Source: Lachnospiraceae bacterium
GTDB taxonomy: Bacteria; Bacillota; Clostridia; Lachnospirales; Lachnospiraceae
Direction of reading: 5' to 3'
Assembly (NCBI GenBank): GCA_015057665.1
Contig: SVDY01000004.1
Location: forward strand, 91,853 to 155,852
Length of the DNA: 64,000 nucleotides
The notes below the pieces were generated by a model, which saw only the letters and a program-made list of their open reading frames with translations, searched no databases and was not told where the DNA came from. Of this stretch, positions 17,232 through 26,881 are shown one piece after another. A program made the translations under genes and the position numbers. How positions within the stretch are numbered: the first letter of the stretch is position 1; every line of letters starts with the position of its first letter.

Positions 17232-19889
17232 TTATCCTCTCTGTATAAGTTGACGGTATATATCTTCCGCCCGTTCCATATATTCAGAACTTTCTTTTTC
17301 TCTTCCAGTCATGCGGAGCATATAGCCGTAATTGCCATAAAGGTGCACCATGACTTCCAGATAAGCTTCCGGCTCTTTCTCATGAAGTCTTCCCATAATG
17401 TGGATTGCTTCTTGATATAAAGGTTCGCTGTTTCCAAAATCACCTTCCACATCATAGTAGTATGCCAGTTCCTTCAATCTTTGAACCACGCTGATCCATC
17501 CTTTATGAGGATTCTCTAAAACTTCTTCTCTGCTGATAGCAAGAGATGTTCTGCAAAGAGATACGGCTTCTTCTGTCTGTCCCATCTCAAAGCAGAAAAA
17601 CGCCATGTTGTAATAAACTTCGGAAAGTCTTCCAAGATCTTTCGTCTGTTTGTTCTTATTCAGTTCCTCTTCGATTTCTATTGCCTGATCATAAAGCTGT
17701 TCACATTCCTTTAGCAGAAACTGTCTGGAAGCAGTATCCTGTTCTGATTTGGCAAGCTCGAGCAGACAATTGGCCAGATTACCGCAGATCAGGGCGTAAC
17801 CCCGGTCTTTCTTTTTTTCGACAAGTTCCATTGCCTTGCGAAGATAGAATACTCCAAGACCGGCTGCACCCAGGTTGGCAAAATGAATTCCCAGATTATT
17901 ATAAACATCCGACAACTTTTCTCTGTCTTTCATTTCCTCGCACATTTTCTGGGCTCTTTCCAGATACCAGATATTTTTGTGAAAATCATTGAATGCATAG
18001 TACAGATTTGATCTTAATAAATACAAATCAGCCATGGCCGTCTTTGCAACAGAAGCATCCCCTTCATATATTTTCTCCAGCTTGTCAGACACATCCATAG
18101 CCTGTGTAAAACGATGAGTTGAATGAAGAAAGGAAGCATATTCATAGATACAGTTGTAGTCCAAACGATACTTTTCAGAAAGCTCAGCATTTTCCCTGAA
18201 ACAATCTTCAAGCATAGCAATTCGTTCCGGATTCAGACCCTGGCAATAGAGAACGGCTGTCTTAATTTTGTTTTCAGACAAATATCCTTTGATCAGTTCC
18301 ATCCCCTGCTCCGCCATACTCTTAGCTGCGTCCAGTTCTCTTGTTCTCTCTTTTTCATTTAAAAGAGCAACGGCACCTTCATAGTTTCCTTCCTCTAAAA
18401 GTCGTTTTGCTGCATTTCCACGTTCTGTTATAATAGCCCCGTCCTCGTCCATTTGAAGAATTTTATTATAATGATCGAGCATATTTCCCTCCAGTTCATA
18501 AAGCTGCTGTGTTGTTTTTTCCAACTGACCGGATATCTCTATCAGCTTATGGAATACAGATTCATCCAGAGGGTTTTCTATGTTTTTCATGCGCAGCTTG
18601 TAGAAGTTTTTGCTGAGAACTTCCTTTTTCTGTCTTAAGTCCTGCACATTCTTATTCAATCGATAGAATGGAACATGATCAAGTGAAAAGACTTCCTGAT
18701 TGTCAAGGAGAACCTTACCATCTCGAAATTCCACCTTTTCTGCCATATTTTCATTTTTAATCCAGTCCAAAAGACTGTTCAATTTCACAGTATCCGGATG
18801 GACAATGTCCTTTCTGGTAAAACAGGTTTTGGAAGTATAGCCCGCATAGACTGCTTTTAAATCCTGCATTAATGCTTCTGCATTCTCATACCCTTTTTCC
18901 ATCCGATCAAATAAATCTTCTATCAGAAGTCTGCCAAGAATGTCTATCAGTTCTTTCCCCGTCTCTTCAATCTTCTTTGTCTCCTGTTTTTCCCACAGTG
19001 TATATTCATTGATAAAATCTTTTAACAATTCTTCTTTCATGGAATCGGATAAAGTTCCACCCTGCCATGTTTTATGAAAGAAAAGAGTGTAAAGATAAGA
19101 ACCAATGGCATACAAGTCAGAAATCGGTTTCAGATTTGCTCTCTTCATTCTTTCAAATTCACGCTCAGACACACCCTCTTCCAGATATTTCTCAAGCATG
19201 CGGATCTGTGGAGAAATATACTGGGAGTTAAGATAAATCCGGTCCATTTTAGCTAAAGAATCATCCCGGTATGGCACCAGACTGTCTGTATCGATTAGGA
19301 TCACAACACTGGGTCTTCTAATCCACAGGAAATTCTCCGGTTTAAAATCCAGCATCAAATAACCTTCTTCGTGAAGAATTCCCATGGTTTCTGTCAGACT
19401 CACTGCCGCGTTCAGCTTTTCTCTTAAACTTACCGGTTCTGCCTGTTTCAGATCAGCACCAAGATGGGCATCACTTACAATGTAATAACTGTCTCCGTAT
19501 ACTCCGGTAACCAGTGGTTTTACTGCAATCTCCATAGCACCGGAAGCCGCCAGTTTCTTTTGATACTCAAGCCCCTGCATAAACTGTTCCCATGCCATTT
19601 TGTATTCTGTCTGTTCCTTTATCTTTTCACTCACCAAAAGACAGCCTGATTCCTCTTCCCGCACAACATGAAAATCTACAGCTTTTCTTTTTATATCGGG
19701 ATAGAATTCTTTTATAATCACTCGGTTAGGAACAATTCCATTTTCACTATGAATATGTCCATGATAAACAAGACAGCTGCTGCCTTCAGATACCTGATCC
19801 TGTGCATCATCGATCTGAATTCTGATTCCGTTAATGGTGAATTCCGTTCCTTTTTTCATTGGTATTCTGTTTCTTTTCACAAAGGTCAT
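17232..19889 (-). CDS. Protein kinase-like domain fused to TPR repeats
   Basis: 885 residues; AAGGAG 6 nt before ATG. Residues ~12-330 are a eukaryotic-like kinase fold: K60 in VIIKEF, catalytic-loop LDFKPENF (D181, K183, N186; the HRD His is replaced by Met), and D200 in LIDTDS in place of DFG. The key catalytic residues remain, so activity is possible, but the divergence is strong. A middle coiled-coil/linker (~390-520) precedes about eight tetratricopeptide-like helical repeats (NNLGIHFANLGAAGLGVFYL, NLANCLLELAKSEQ, YYNMAFFCFEMGQTEEAV). No transmembrane segment. It probably phosphorylates or recruits partners through the TPR part; the adjacent PHP and unknown proteins are candidates. Confidence 0.85.
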   Translation of the reverse strand: MTFVKRNRIPMKKGTEFTINGIRIQIDDAQDQVSEGSSCLVYHGHIHSENGIVPNRVIIKEFYPDIKRKAVDFHVVREEESGCLLVSEKIKEQTEYKMAWEQFMQGLEYQKKLAASGAMEIAVKPLVTGVYGDSYYIVSDAHLGADLKQAEPVSLREKLNAAVSLTETMGILHEEGYLMLDFKPENFLWIRRPSVVILIDTDSLVPYRDDSLAKMDRIYLNSQYISPQIRMLEKYLEEGVSEREFERMKRANLKPISDLYAIGSYLYTLFFHKTWQGGTLSDSMKEELLKDFINEYTLWEKQETKKIEETGKELIDILGRLLIEDLFDRMEKGYENAEALMQDLKAVYAGYTSKTCFTRKDIVHPDTVKLNSLLDWIKNENMAEKVEFRDGKVLLDNQEVFSLDHVPFYRLNKNVQDLRQKKEVLSKNFYKLRMKNIENPLDESVFHKLIEISGQLEKTTQQLYELEGNMLDHYNKILQMDEDGAIITERGNAAKRLLEEGNYEGAVALLNEKERTRELDAAKSMAEQGMELIKGYLSENKIKTAVLYCQGLNPERIAMLEDCFRENAELSEKYRLDYNCIYEYASFLHSTHRFTQAMDVSDKLEKIYEGDASVAKTAMADLYLLRSNLYYAFNDFHKNIWYLERAQKMCEEMKDREKLSDVYNNLGIHFANLGAAGLGVFYLRKAMELVEKKKDRGYALICGNLANCLLELAKSEQDTASRQFLLKECEQLYDQAIEIEEELNKNKQTKDLGRLSEVYYNMAFFCFEMGQTEEAVSLCRTSLAISREEVLENPHKGWISVVQRLKELAYYYDVEGDFGNSEPLYQEAIHIMGRLHEKEPEAYLEVMVHLYGNYGYMLRMTGREKESSEYMERAEDIYRQLIQRG

Positions 19890-20006
19890 AATTTTCTCCT
19901 TCTTTTTGTTTTTCTTTCACGACATTTTTCATAGTATCCTTTAATTGTTTTACTTTACCATAGAATCGGTCTTATTTCATTAAAGATACTCTATATTTTG
20001 AAAGTT

Positions 20007-20507
20007 TTATTCCCCCTTTTCCCTTAACTTTTCAAGCATTTCATATGAAGTTTCACTAATAATTGCATTTTGTTCTGCGATTTCTTTCAAAATGTCTTCT
20101 GGAATTTTTAGTTTTATTGCTTTTAATTCTCTTTCGTATTTTTCCTTCAATTGCTTCTCGGCTGCTTTCCGCTCCAAAGTATATGAAGAAAAAAGAGTAC
20201 TCTTGTTGACACATCTTTTATAATACTTGTCCTGTCCTGTAATTTTCACTTTAATCAAATAGTGGAAAGGTGTTTCCTCCAAAACAGTACCTATAATACA
20301 TTTGTCTGAACCTGGGGAGGAATCATTATGAAGACAGACACGATCTCCGATTTGAATTCCTCCTTTCTCCAATTCCAGTTTGCAGCTAAATCCTGCCAGA
20401 TTTAACTCTTCATCAAAATAAGGTTGTGAAATGACCCAGTTTTTCTTTGGTTCATTGTTGTACTCCTCGGTTACCGATTTGATAAACATCATGATTTCTC
20501 TCTTCAT
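20007..20507 (-). CDS. Uncharacterised coiled-coil protein, 166 residues
   Basis: Not recognised. Strong ribosome binding site (CAGGAGG 8 nt before the start). The N-terminal ~100 residues are a beta-rich, possibly SH3-like or carboxypeptidase-regulatory-like module (IQIGDRVCLHND, CIIGTVLEETPFHYLIKVKI). The C-terminus is a charged amphipathic coiled coil (ERKAAEKQLKEKYERELKAI). No signal peptide. It stands between the kinase-TPR gene and the giant sigma-like gene, with its own upstream region containing a TATAAGG/CCTTATA dyad (20554-20574). Confidence 0.7.
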   Translation of the reverse strand: MKREIMMFIKSVTEEYNNEPKKNWVISQPYFDEELNLAGFSCKLELEKGGIQIGDRVCLHNDSSPGSDKCIIGTVLEETPFHYLIKVKITGQDKYYKRCVNKSTLFSSYTLERKAAEKQLKEKYERELKAIKLKIPEDILKEIAEQNAIISETSYEMLEKLREKGE

Positions 20508-20553
20508 AATTGTTTCCTCCTGTGTTCAATTATCAATGTACATTTTGCTGTCT

Positions 20554-20574
20554 TATAAGGGACAGCGCCTTATA
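20554..20574. promoter_or_regulatory. Dyad upstream of the 166-residue protein
   Basis: TATAAGG (20554-20560) and CCTTATA (20568-20574) form a 7-bp inverted repeat in the likely promoter region of the gene starting at 20507. It could be an operator, but no regulator is assigned. Confidence 0.3.
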
Positions 20575-20660
20575 TAATTACTATACGGCAGGGCTGATTT
20601 TTTAATTTTTTCTTTTCCCTTTTTTCATAATCAAATTTCGGAAGAACATTATTTTTTTAC

Positions 20661-20700
20661 AAAAAACGGAGTGTTGCAAACCACAACCACTCCGTTTTTT
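20661..20700 (-). terminator. Terminator after the giant sigma-like gene
   Basis: AAAAAACGGAGTG (20661-20673) pairs with CACTCCGTTTTTT (20688-20700). The run of six T at the end of the minus-strand stem makes a good Rho-independent terminator 17 nt after the stop. Confidence 0.88.
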
Positions 20701-20716
20701 ATTTTAAATTCTGTTT

Positions 20717-22996
20717 TTATTTTCTCCGCTTTCTGTCCATATAGCGGTCCGGATCATCGATGCAGTAATCCCACATTGGCTGATCCAGTTTTTTCATCCA
20801 CATATACCGGTATAATTCCAATGGTTCTGCACAGGTCAGTACCAGTTTCAGATACAGATCATAAGCATTTTCATTGTTCAGAGCCATATACCCACAGGCG
20901 CTCAATTCTCTGTAAACTTTATCTTCAAAGTAGGCCAGCCTCTCTTCATAATTATCACTGACTCTGGTTGAATTAAGAAGTTTATAACAAAAATTCGCAA
21001 ACAGCAGGGTCAGTAACAGATTACGTTTCGTCATTGCCGGACGGGTCGAAAAGGAAGAAATGACATTATCATCATAGATTAATGCATTTAAAAATTCGTC
21101 TGTATTAAGAAAAGACGATTTTTTACCTATTACACATGCATCTTCCACATCCGGATCCATCACCCCATATAAAGTACGGCGTATGTATGGCCGGTCAATA
21201 TCCACCTGTTTTGGCACATCAAAGATTGACTCACCACGCTCTTGTGCCTTCCTTAAATAGTATTCATATGTGATTTCATTCCCGTCATACTGGGTAATAT
21301 TCTCCCGCAGTTCTTTCAATTGATTATGGAACAACTCTTCACTGGAACCCATAAGTTTTTTCTTCTTTATCACTTCGGTTTTCCTGATAATGTCTTCTAA
21401 TTTCTCAATCTTTTCCGTAAATAAAATATCTTTATATTCGGATTTTAATTGATCAATATCTTCTATATAGAAAAGAATTTCATTTCCAATCCTTCTGGAG
21501 GCATCATACATATTCTCCAGAACGGAATCAGAAACATTTTCTTCCCTTACATCTTTGTATAATGCATCCAGGCAGTCATATGCCTCTTTGTAATTGGAAA
21601 ATCCACAGAAAGCGGCATATTTTAACGTAAAGTACATATAGATATACTCTCTTTGTGTAAAATCAGATTCAGCACATTTTATGACTTTTTTTCGAAATGC
21701 AGAATAGATTTCCATGGTCATGCCGGTTGCAAGAGCCATATCGTTTAACTTTGTTTCATTTAAATCGGATACCAGCCCGGCAAAATAAGCTTTCATTTTA
21801 GAAACCGTTACTCCGCTTCTTTTATAATCAGCCTTCAGATATTTTAAACAAAGTTCTTCTTCTTTGGTGCCATAATGAGCTTTCAAATATCTCATTACAT
21901 ACTTGCTGCAATCTACACTTTTAATCTGTTCGACCTGTTTTAAGAATCGTTCCTCCTTTTCGCTTCCATAAAAAGAACCTGCATCCATGTCCCAGCATTT
22001 TTTTGGCAGTCTTATATGCTGTTTCTCCATACCGAAAATATAATCGGTGAGACGATTCTGTTTTTGAATCAGCTTTGTAGTTTCACCTGAAGAAACATAT
22101 TTCAAGTGATTTAAATATTCACCTATATCTTCCGCCCCTGTTTCTTCTTCCACATATCCACCCTGGCGGATTACTTTTTTCACTTTGTTATACAGTTTTT
22201 TCTTAATTTTGTCATATTCCTCCCTGGTCATTCCTGCCTTTTTCAATATGGAATTAATGCTTTTTTCATGAAATTCACTGGTGAGGATATGAAGTACCAG
22301 TTTTTCTTTCGGGTCATCACAGGGGATTTTTTTCATATTCTCAAGGACGCCTGTCATGTCTAAACTCGTCTGTTCTTCCATTACCATGTCGTCAACGAGA
22401 TGTTCATCAGGGATCCGGAGAACAGCCTCCAATTCTTCATCATTCTCTTCTCCTATCTCCATATTCAAAGACAAGGCTCCCTTGTGCACATTGTCTTTGT
22501 TCAGTGCATGCAGAATATATTTTTCAATCCAGTATTTTGCATAGGTTGAAAATGCACCTTTTTTATAATCGTATTTTTCTATGGCTTTCATCAGGCCTAT
22601 ATTCCCTTCCTGTATCAAGTCAGGAAATGACAGGCCGCGGCCTGTAAAATTTTTTGCTATAAAAATCACATAACGAAGATTGGCCTGTGCCATTTTGTTT
22701 TTGGCAGCCTGGTCACCATTCTTTATCCGTTTTGCCAGTTCTACCTCTTCTTCCTTTGTCAAAAGGGGAACTCTGCCTATTTCATTCATGTAAAGACGAA
22801 CAGAATCCACCACTTCTTCCTGTTCCGTCTTTTCTGTCTGGATTTCTTCTTCCAAGCTCTCGTCCTCTGACATGATATCATGATCTTCCATTGTGTCATC
22901 ATCTGGCATTATGTCACTATCAGAACCATCCATAGAATAGAAATATTCCATATATTGGTTGTTTTTCTTGTCAGTTTCATTCTCTTTTCTCTTCAT
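20717..22996 (-). CDS. Sigma-70-like protein with ~470-residue C-terminal extension
   Basis: 759 residues; CAGGAGG 7 nt before ATG. An acidic N-terminus (24-62) is followed by region 1.2 ([19 protein letters not shown], ~64-84) and region 2 ([56 protein letters not shown]; ~106-165), closely like RpoD. Residues ~205-280 look like a degenerate region 4 ([40 protein letters not shown]). A long, helical, mostly charged C-terminal domain (~285-759) follows that I cannot assign. Primary sigma factors end at region 4, so the extension is exceptional. It may be an alternative sigma with a built-in regulatory domain, or an RNA polymerase-binding protein derived from one. No anti-sigma gene is recognisable beside it. 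Confidence 0.85.
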   Translation of the reverse strand: MKRKENETDKKNNQYMEYFYSMDGSDSDIMPDDDTMEDHDIMSEDESLEEEIQTEKTEQEEVVDSVRLYMNEIGRVPLLTKEEEVELAKRIKNGDQAAKNKMAQANLRYVIFIAKNFTGRGLSFPDLIQEGNIGLMKAIEKYDYKKGAFSTYAKYWIEKYILHALNKDNVHKGALSLNMEIGEENDEELEAVLRIPDEHLVDDMVMEEQTSLDMTGVLENMKKIPCDDPKEKLVLHILTSEFHEKSINSILKKAGMTREEYDKIKKKLYNKVKKVIRQGGYVEEETGAEDIGEYLNHLKYVSSGETTKLIQKQNRLTDYIFGMEKQHIRLPKKCWDMDAGSFYGSEKEERFLKQVEQIKSVDCSKYVMRYLKAHYGTKEEELCLKYLKADYKRSGVTVSKMKAYFAGLVSDLNETKLNDMALATGMTMEIYSAFRKKVIKCAESDFTQREYIYMYFTLKYAAFCGFSNYKEAYDCLDALYKDVREENVSDSVLENMYDASRRIGNEILFYIEDIDQLKSEYKDILFTEKIEKLEDIIRKTEVIKKKKLMGSSEELFHNQLKELRENITQYDGNEITYEYYLRKAQERGESIFDVPKQVDIDRPYIRRTLYGVMDPDVEDACVIGKKSSFLNTDEFLNALIYDDNVISSFSTRPAMTKRNLLLTLLFANFCYKLLNSTRVSDNYEERLAYFEDKVYRELSACGYMALNNENAYDLYLKLVLTCAEPLELYRYMWMKKLDQPMWDYCIDDPDRYMDRKRRK

Positions 22997-23085
22997 AGAA
23001 ATCCTCCTGTCCTATTTTTACTATTATAACATGAAGATACCTTCTTCTTAAAGATAACTTTTCATACAATAAATTTTAAATGCCA

Positions 23086-23112
23086 ATAGAGCAGGGAAAT
23101 CCCCTGCTCTAT
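23086..23112 (-). terminator. Hairpin after the 352-residue gene
   Basis: ATAGAGCAGGG (23086-23096) pairs with CCCTGCTCTAT (23102-23112) across a 5-nt loop, directly behind the stop at 23117. No T-run follows, so it may be a weak terminator or a stabilising 3' hairpin. Confidence 0.55.
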
Positions 23113-23116
23113 GATG

Positions 23117-24175
23117 CTATGCCGCATATTGTTCCGGCATGGTGTATGACGGTAATTGATAATACACTGCATTTCCTTCTTTTGTAAATTCATACAATGC
23201 AGTGTCACCTTTTTGGACTAACAGATCATCGGTAAATAAGATTCTAAGATCTGAATCAATTCCCTCTGCTTTTTTCAAATAGTCATAGACTTCCCGGTTA
23301 TGGGCTTCTGACTCCCCGCAGATTACAAAATGCATGCTTCCTGCGTAAGGATGATAATTCACACATGGATAGAGTTCTCTATTCTCAAAAGCTTCAAAAC
23401 GTTTTATTTTGTTGGCAAGATGATCCAATGCCTCCGGATTGCACCGTACAACCTCATAGGATAATAAAACCGGAGTATTACAGGAACCCCCTCCCGTAAA
23501 AAACGGGTTTATGGTGACGTTTAAGTGAGTTCTCAACATAGGAGCAGTCACCTCTTCATAAGTATCATAGATTTCACTGACCGGGCGGAGGGTATCCATA
23601 AAACCAAACCGGCAAACGTCAATATGGTTTTTCAACATATTTAAAAGAAGCTGATTTGCTATAAGAACTTTCTTCACTTCAACAGGACCATCCAGTTTAT
23701 CCTGGTCTACAGCACTTTTATAGGGAAGATACTTCACACCTGTATGCAGATACATTCCATGGCTATATATGTATTTATTACCCCAGTAATCAAGTTTATA
23801 GCAATCCAGTTTTTTTAGGCCATTCTCTCCGTCTGTCACCTGAACCTGACGAATGGTTCTTGTCATCATCAGCTTTCTTAGACGACGGCAGACATCGCCG
23901 GTTGATATTCTTCGTCCGGAGAGCCACAGATACTGATGAAGCTGATCCGGAAGCAGATATTTGCTCATGGCAATTCTTTTTATGATATCCTGATCTGTTC
24001 TGTCATACAGATCACTCAACTGCTTCTCATTCATTTTGTGTTTAGGTCCGGCAGACTCTTCTACCGTCTCTCCCTGTGCATAACCAAAGAATTTCTCAGG
24101 AAAGATATGGTTCAGTGGATAAGACTGAGCCATATAAGTATGGGCAATGTTACATTTTGTGTTAAAATTCAACAT
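23117..24175 (-). CDS. Uncharacterised protein with possible winged-helix region, 352 residues
   Basis: AGGAGGG upstream of ATG. Residues ~50-110 (KRIAMSKYLLPDQLHQYLWL then DVCRRLRKLMMTRTIRQVQV) have the spacing of a winged helix-turn-helix, comparable to the N-terminus of replication-relaxation-type proteins, but the match is weak. The rest is alpha/beta sequence with a glycine turn (NPFFTGGGSCNTPVLLSYEV) and FVICGESEAHNREVYDYL, reminiscent of a nuclease or ATPase-like fold without clear catalytic motifs. It lies between two unknown paralogous genes upstream and the giant sigma-like gene downstream. Possibly a transcription regulator for the block (inference). Confidence 0.7.
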   Translation of the reverse strand: MLNFNTKCNIAHTYMAQSYPLNHIFPEKFFGYAQGETVEESAGPKHKMNEKQLSDLYDRTDQDIIKRIAMSKYLLPDQLHQYLWLSGRRISTGDVCRRLRKLMMTRTIRQVQVTDGENGLKKLDCYKLDYWGNKYIYSHGMYLHTGVKYLPYKSAVDQDKLDGPVEVKKVLIANQLLLNMLKNHIDVCRFGFMDTLRPVSEIYDTYEEVTAPMLRTHLNVTINPFFTGGGSCNTPVLLSYEVVRCNPEALDHLANKIKRFEAFENRELYPCVNYHPYAGSMHFVICGESEAHNREVYDYLKKAEGIDSDLRILFTDDLLVQKGDTALYEFTKEGNAVYYQLPSYTMPEQYAA

Positions 24176-24192
24176 AAAGATCCCTCCTATTC

Positions 24193-24705
24193 TTAGATTA
24201 AATCGTTATATTCCTCGTGAAAGCTTCTCACATCATCCACGAAATCTTCTAAAGCCGCAGCAATGAGATGTGCGTATGGTTTTTCTCCTATGATTTCCCA
24301 GGAAGTATCCGGAAGTTTATAGGACAGATTGATATAATAAGTATCCGGAATCTGCTCAACGGAATCCAGATTAATGTTTGCACCAAACAGATAGAGACCA
24401 TTGTCTGCAAGCATCTCCCATTTCTTCTGATCCTTTGTCTCAATGGTCCATCCGTTTTTTCTGCCATCTGCATGATAATAAACAGTACCATCCTGACTGA
24501 TATGCATGCAGCCATTTAATTCTGTTTCCTCATCTGCAAAGATAGAAAAATCAATGACACCGGTATAATAAACATTTCCGATTATCTCTTCGTCGATTGT
24601 TTCAATTTCATATTTTTTTAAATAGTCGTAGCCGGCTTTTTCTAAAACCTCCTCACATACATCCACTCTTTTTACTAACAGTTCAGGAACTTCATAAATC
24701 TTCAT
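24193..24705 (-). CDS. Uncharacterised protein, paralogue of the 24769-25296 gene
   Basis: 170 residues from ATG 24705, which lies 7 nt after GGAGGT; ATGs 2 and 5 codons earlier would sit on or too close to this site. No signal peptide or membrane segment. It shares with the gene at 24769 the segments KNGW, the LYLFG or CYFGS turn, YINLSY or YLNMSY, and a C-terminal acidic helix ending near FHEEY or HTEFF. The two appear to be an old tandem duplication. No family recognised; the compact acidic alpha/beta form recalls small immunity or adaptor proteins, without proof. Confidence 0.7.
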   Translation of the reverse strand: MKIYEVPELLVKRVDVCEEVLEKAGYDYLKKYEIETIDEEIIGNVYYTGVIDFSIFADEETELNGCMHISQDGTVYYHADGRKNGWTIETKDQKKWEMLADNGLYLFGANINLDSVEQIPDTYYINLSYKLPDTSWEIIGEKPYAHLIAAALEDFVDDVRSFHEEYNDLI

Positions 24706-24768
24706 TCTCATTACCTCCATATTGTTTTAAGTATTTAAAATATACTTCTTCTGCCTTTTTTTATTTTT

Positions 24769-25296
24769 TTACTGTCCTTTTTCCTGTTCCGGATCGGCAA
24801 AGAATTCTGTGTGAACCGTTGTTACATCGTTCAAAAACTCCATCAGGGTTTCTTCTGCTATCATTGCAAAATCAGCTGCATCACAGTAATCATCTTTGAT
24901 TCTTGCAGTACAGTAAGACATATTCAGATACTTCTTCTCCTGCTCTGATCCTTTCATTTTTTTCACTTCAATACCAGGACTTCCAAAATAACAGCTGTCA
25001 CAAAGATCTAATATGGCATATAATTTTTCATGCTCCCCCTCTTTGATTTCCCAGCCGTTTTTGCTGCCAATCATCTCAATATAAAGATGACCATCCTCAA
25101 AAAGCTTCATAAGGACAGTGACATCCTGATTCTTAATTTCAAATTCTCCAAAATTGTAACAGGTATCTTTCTCTTTCCAGAGCATTTCACAGTTTCTCCA
25201 CTTGAATTCATAGTTCAAATACTCATTCTTTAGAAGTTTACCTTCACATTTTTTCACTCGTTCCATTAATTCTTCGGAAATTTCACATTTTAACAT
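24769..25296 (-). CDS. Uncharacterised protein, paralogue of the 24193-24705 gene
   Basis: 175 residues; AAGGAGG 7 nt before ATG. Helical N-terminus with charged residues (SEELMERVKKCEGKLLKNEY), central beta-rich part with SKNGWEIKEGEHEKL, then LCDSCYFGS, YLNMSYCTA and a C-terminal helix AEETLMEFLNDVTTVHTEFF. Six cysteines suggest a cytoplasmic protein rather than a secreted one. It is the first gene of the accessory block that runs down to 15299, upstream of its diverged copy. No known family recognised. Confidence 0.7.
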   Translation of the reverse strand: MLKCEISEELMERVKKCEGKLLKNEYLNYEFKWRNCEMLWKEKDTCYNFGEFEIKNQDVTVLMKLFEDGHLYIEMIGSKNGWEIKEGEHEKLYAILDLCDSCYFGSPGIEVKKMKGSEQEKKYLNMSYCTARIKDDYCDAADFAMIAEETLMEFLNDVTTVHTEFFADPEQEKGQ

Positions 25297-25388
25297 TTTT
25301 CAACCTCCTTCTTTCTGTTCAAAAGCGGGAATCATCCCTCATCTGATATATACAAGATACGTCGTAGGCGAATTTCTATTTTTTTCAA

Positions 25389-25438
25389 AGAAAAAAAGCC
25401 GCAGGAATATGCGCTTTCAACACATATTCCTGCGGCTT
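25389..25438 (-). terminator. Terminator of the MATE gene
   Basis: AAGCCGCAGGAATATG (25396-25411) pairs perfectly with CATATTCCTGCGGCTT (25423-25438), with a run of T after the stem on the minus strand. Strong Rho-independent terminator that separates the MATE gene from the accessory block. Confidence 0.92.
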
Positions 25439-25453
25439 CATACCACTTTATAT

Positions 25454-26794
25454 TTATTTTTCTTTTCCTATATTTCTATAATAACTTATCATTAAATAAA
25501 CCGTGGATCCAATCCATGCTGCAACCTCAGCCCCAAAGATTCCACTCTGAAAGCCTGAATATCCAACGAAGAATGAAATTCCAACACGAATCACAAACTC
25601 AATGATACCGGATACAAGAGGACCAATGGTATTGCCCATCCCCTGAAGAGCGGACAGGTACACATATAACAAATAGAGAATCGGAAGACAGATACTCATT
25701 ACGGACAGGTAAGTATAGGCCGTATTCCCTGCCACAGCTAAAAGCTCTGGATTATCAGAAGAAATAAAAAGCATGGTAATCTCCCGTCCGAAGAAAAGCA
25801 TGAGACCGCCTATGAGAATGGATGTCAACACAGATAGAACAATGGCTGACCTCATTCCTTCTTTAATTCGGTCAAGCCGCGCTGCGCCATAGTTCTGTCC
25901 CACGTAAGTGGTCACAGCATAGCCATAGGAAATGGCTGCAATCTCCAGCAATCCATACAGCTTATTAGTGGCTGTGAATCCGGCAATAAAGCTCATAGCA
26001 AATCCATTTACCACACTCTGGACCGTCATGCCGCCCACAGCTACCACAATATTCTTTAAGGCGATTGGCGTACCAAGTCCCATCAGCTCTTGTTTCATAC
26101 TTCTGTCTTTTCCAATGTGTTCCTTATGGAAACGCAGTTCCGATGTTTTGTTCATCTTCACAGCACAAAAAGCACCCGCCAGACACTGGGAGAACACTGT
26201 AGCTGCCGCTGCTCCTCCAATGCCCCATCCAAGAACAAACACAGCAATACTATCAAGAATAATATTAATTACGGAAGCCGCAACCATTGCCTTCAAAGGT
26301 GTCTTGCTATCTCCCACTGCCCGAAGGACTGCAGAGCAGAAGTTATAAAACATGGTTGCAGAAAAGCCTCCAATCATGATTCTTGTATAAAGACCGGACA
26401 AAGGTATCAGTTCTTCCTGAACTCTTAACAGTTTTAACAATAGCGGAAGTCCAGCCTGGCCGATGATGGTCCAGCAGACTGCAATCATCACAGAAAGCGC
26501 AGCAGACTGTCCGATAACTTTCTTGACCCCATCCATATCCCCTTCTCCAAATTTCTGAGAAATACGGACACAGAATCCCTGAGAATAGCCCTGGGCAATT
26601 CCAAGCATCATCCAGTTGAACCAGTCAACAGCACCAAGAGCTGCAAGGGCAGAAAGACCGACACCCTGACCAACGATTGCCGTATCTACTACAGTATATA
26701 ATTGTTGAAATATATTTCCAAACATCAAAGGAAGGGCAAAAGCAAAAAGTAGCTTTATCGGTTTCCCCTGAGTCATATTAACAGTTTTTGTCAT
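25454..26794 (-). CDS. MATE-family efflux transporter
   Basis: 446 residues with about twelve membrane helices in two homologous halves. MATE signatures include the opening TQGKPIKLLFAFALPLMFGN, QQLYTVVDTAIVGQGVG, the repeated pattern in the second half (GGMTVQSVVNGFAMSFIAGF, ATNKLYGLLEIAAISYGYAV) and TYVGQNYGA. It exports cationic drugs or metabolites in exchange for Na+ or H+; the substrate is not predictable. The ribosome binding site before the ATG is weak. Single gene with its own terminator. Confidence 0.93.
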   Translation of the reverse strand: MTKTVNMTQGKPIKLLFAFALPLMFGNIFQQLYTVVDTAIVGQGVGLSALAALGAVDWFNWMMLGIAQGYSQGFCVRISQKFGEGDMDGVKKVIGQSAALSVMIAVCWTIIGQAGLPLLLKLLRVQEELIPLSGLYTRIMIGGFSATMFYNFCSAVLRAVGDSKTPLKAMVAASVINIILDSIAVFVLGWGIGGAAAATVFSQCLAGAFCAVKMNKTSELRFHKEHIGKDRSMKQELMGLGTPIALKNIVVAVGGMTVQSVVNGFAMSFIAGFTATNKLYGLLEIAAISYGYAVTTYVGQNYGAARLDRIKEGMRSAIVLSVLTSILIGGLMLFFGREITMLFISSDNPELLAVAGNTAYTYLSVMSICLPILYLLYVYLSALQGMGNTIGPLVSGIIEFVIRVGISFFVGYSGFQSGIFGAEVAAWIGSTVYLMISYYRNIGKEK

Positions 26795-26834
26795 ATTATG
26801 TACCTATACTCTATTTCATTCCATGCCTCTGTCA

Positions 26835-26866
26835 CAAAAAGGCTGTTGAATTATTCAACAGCCTCT
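26835..26866 (-). terminator. Terminator of the DUF1292 gene
   Basis: GGCTGTTGAA (26841-26850) pairs with TTCAACAGCC (26854-26863), followed by TTTTTG on the minus strand, 16 nt after the stop of the 99-residue gene. Confidence 0.9.
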
Positions 26867-26881
26867 TAAAACTTGATTCAA

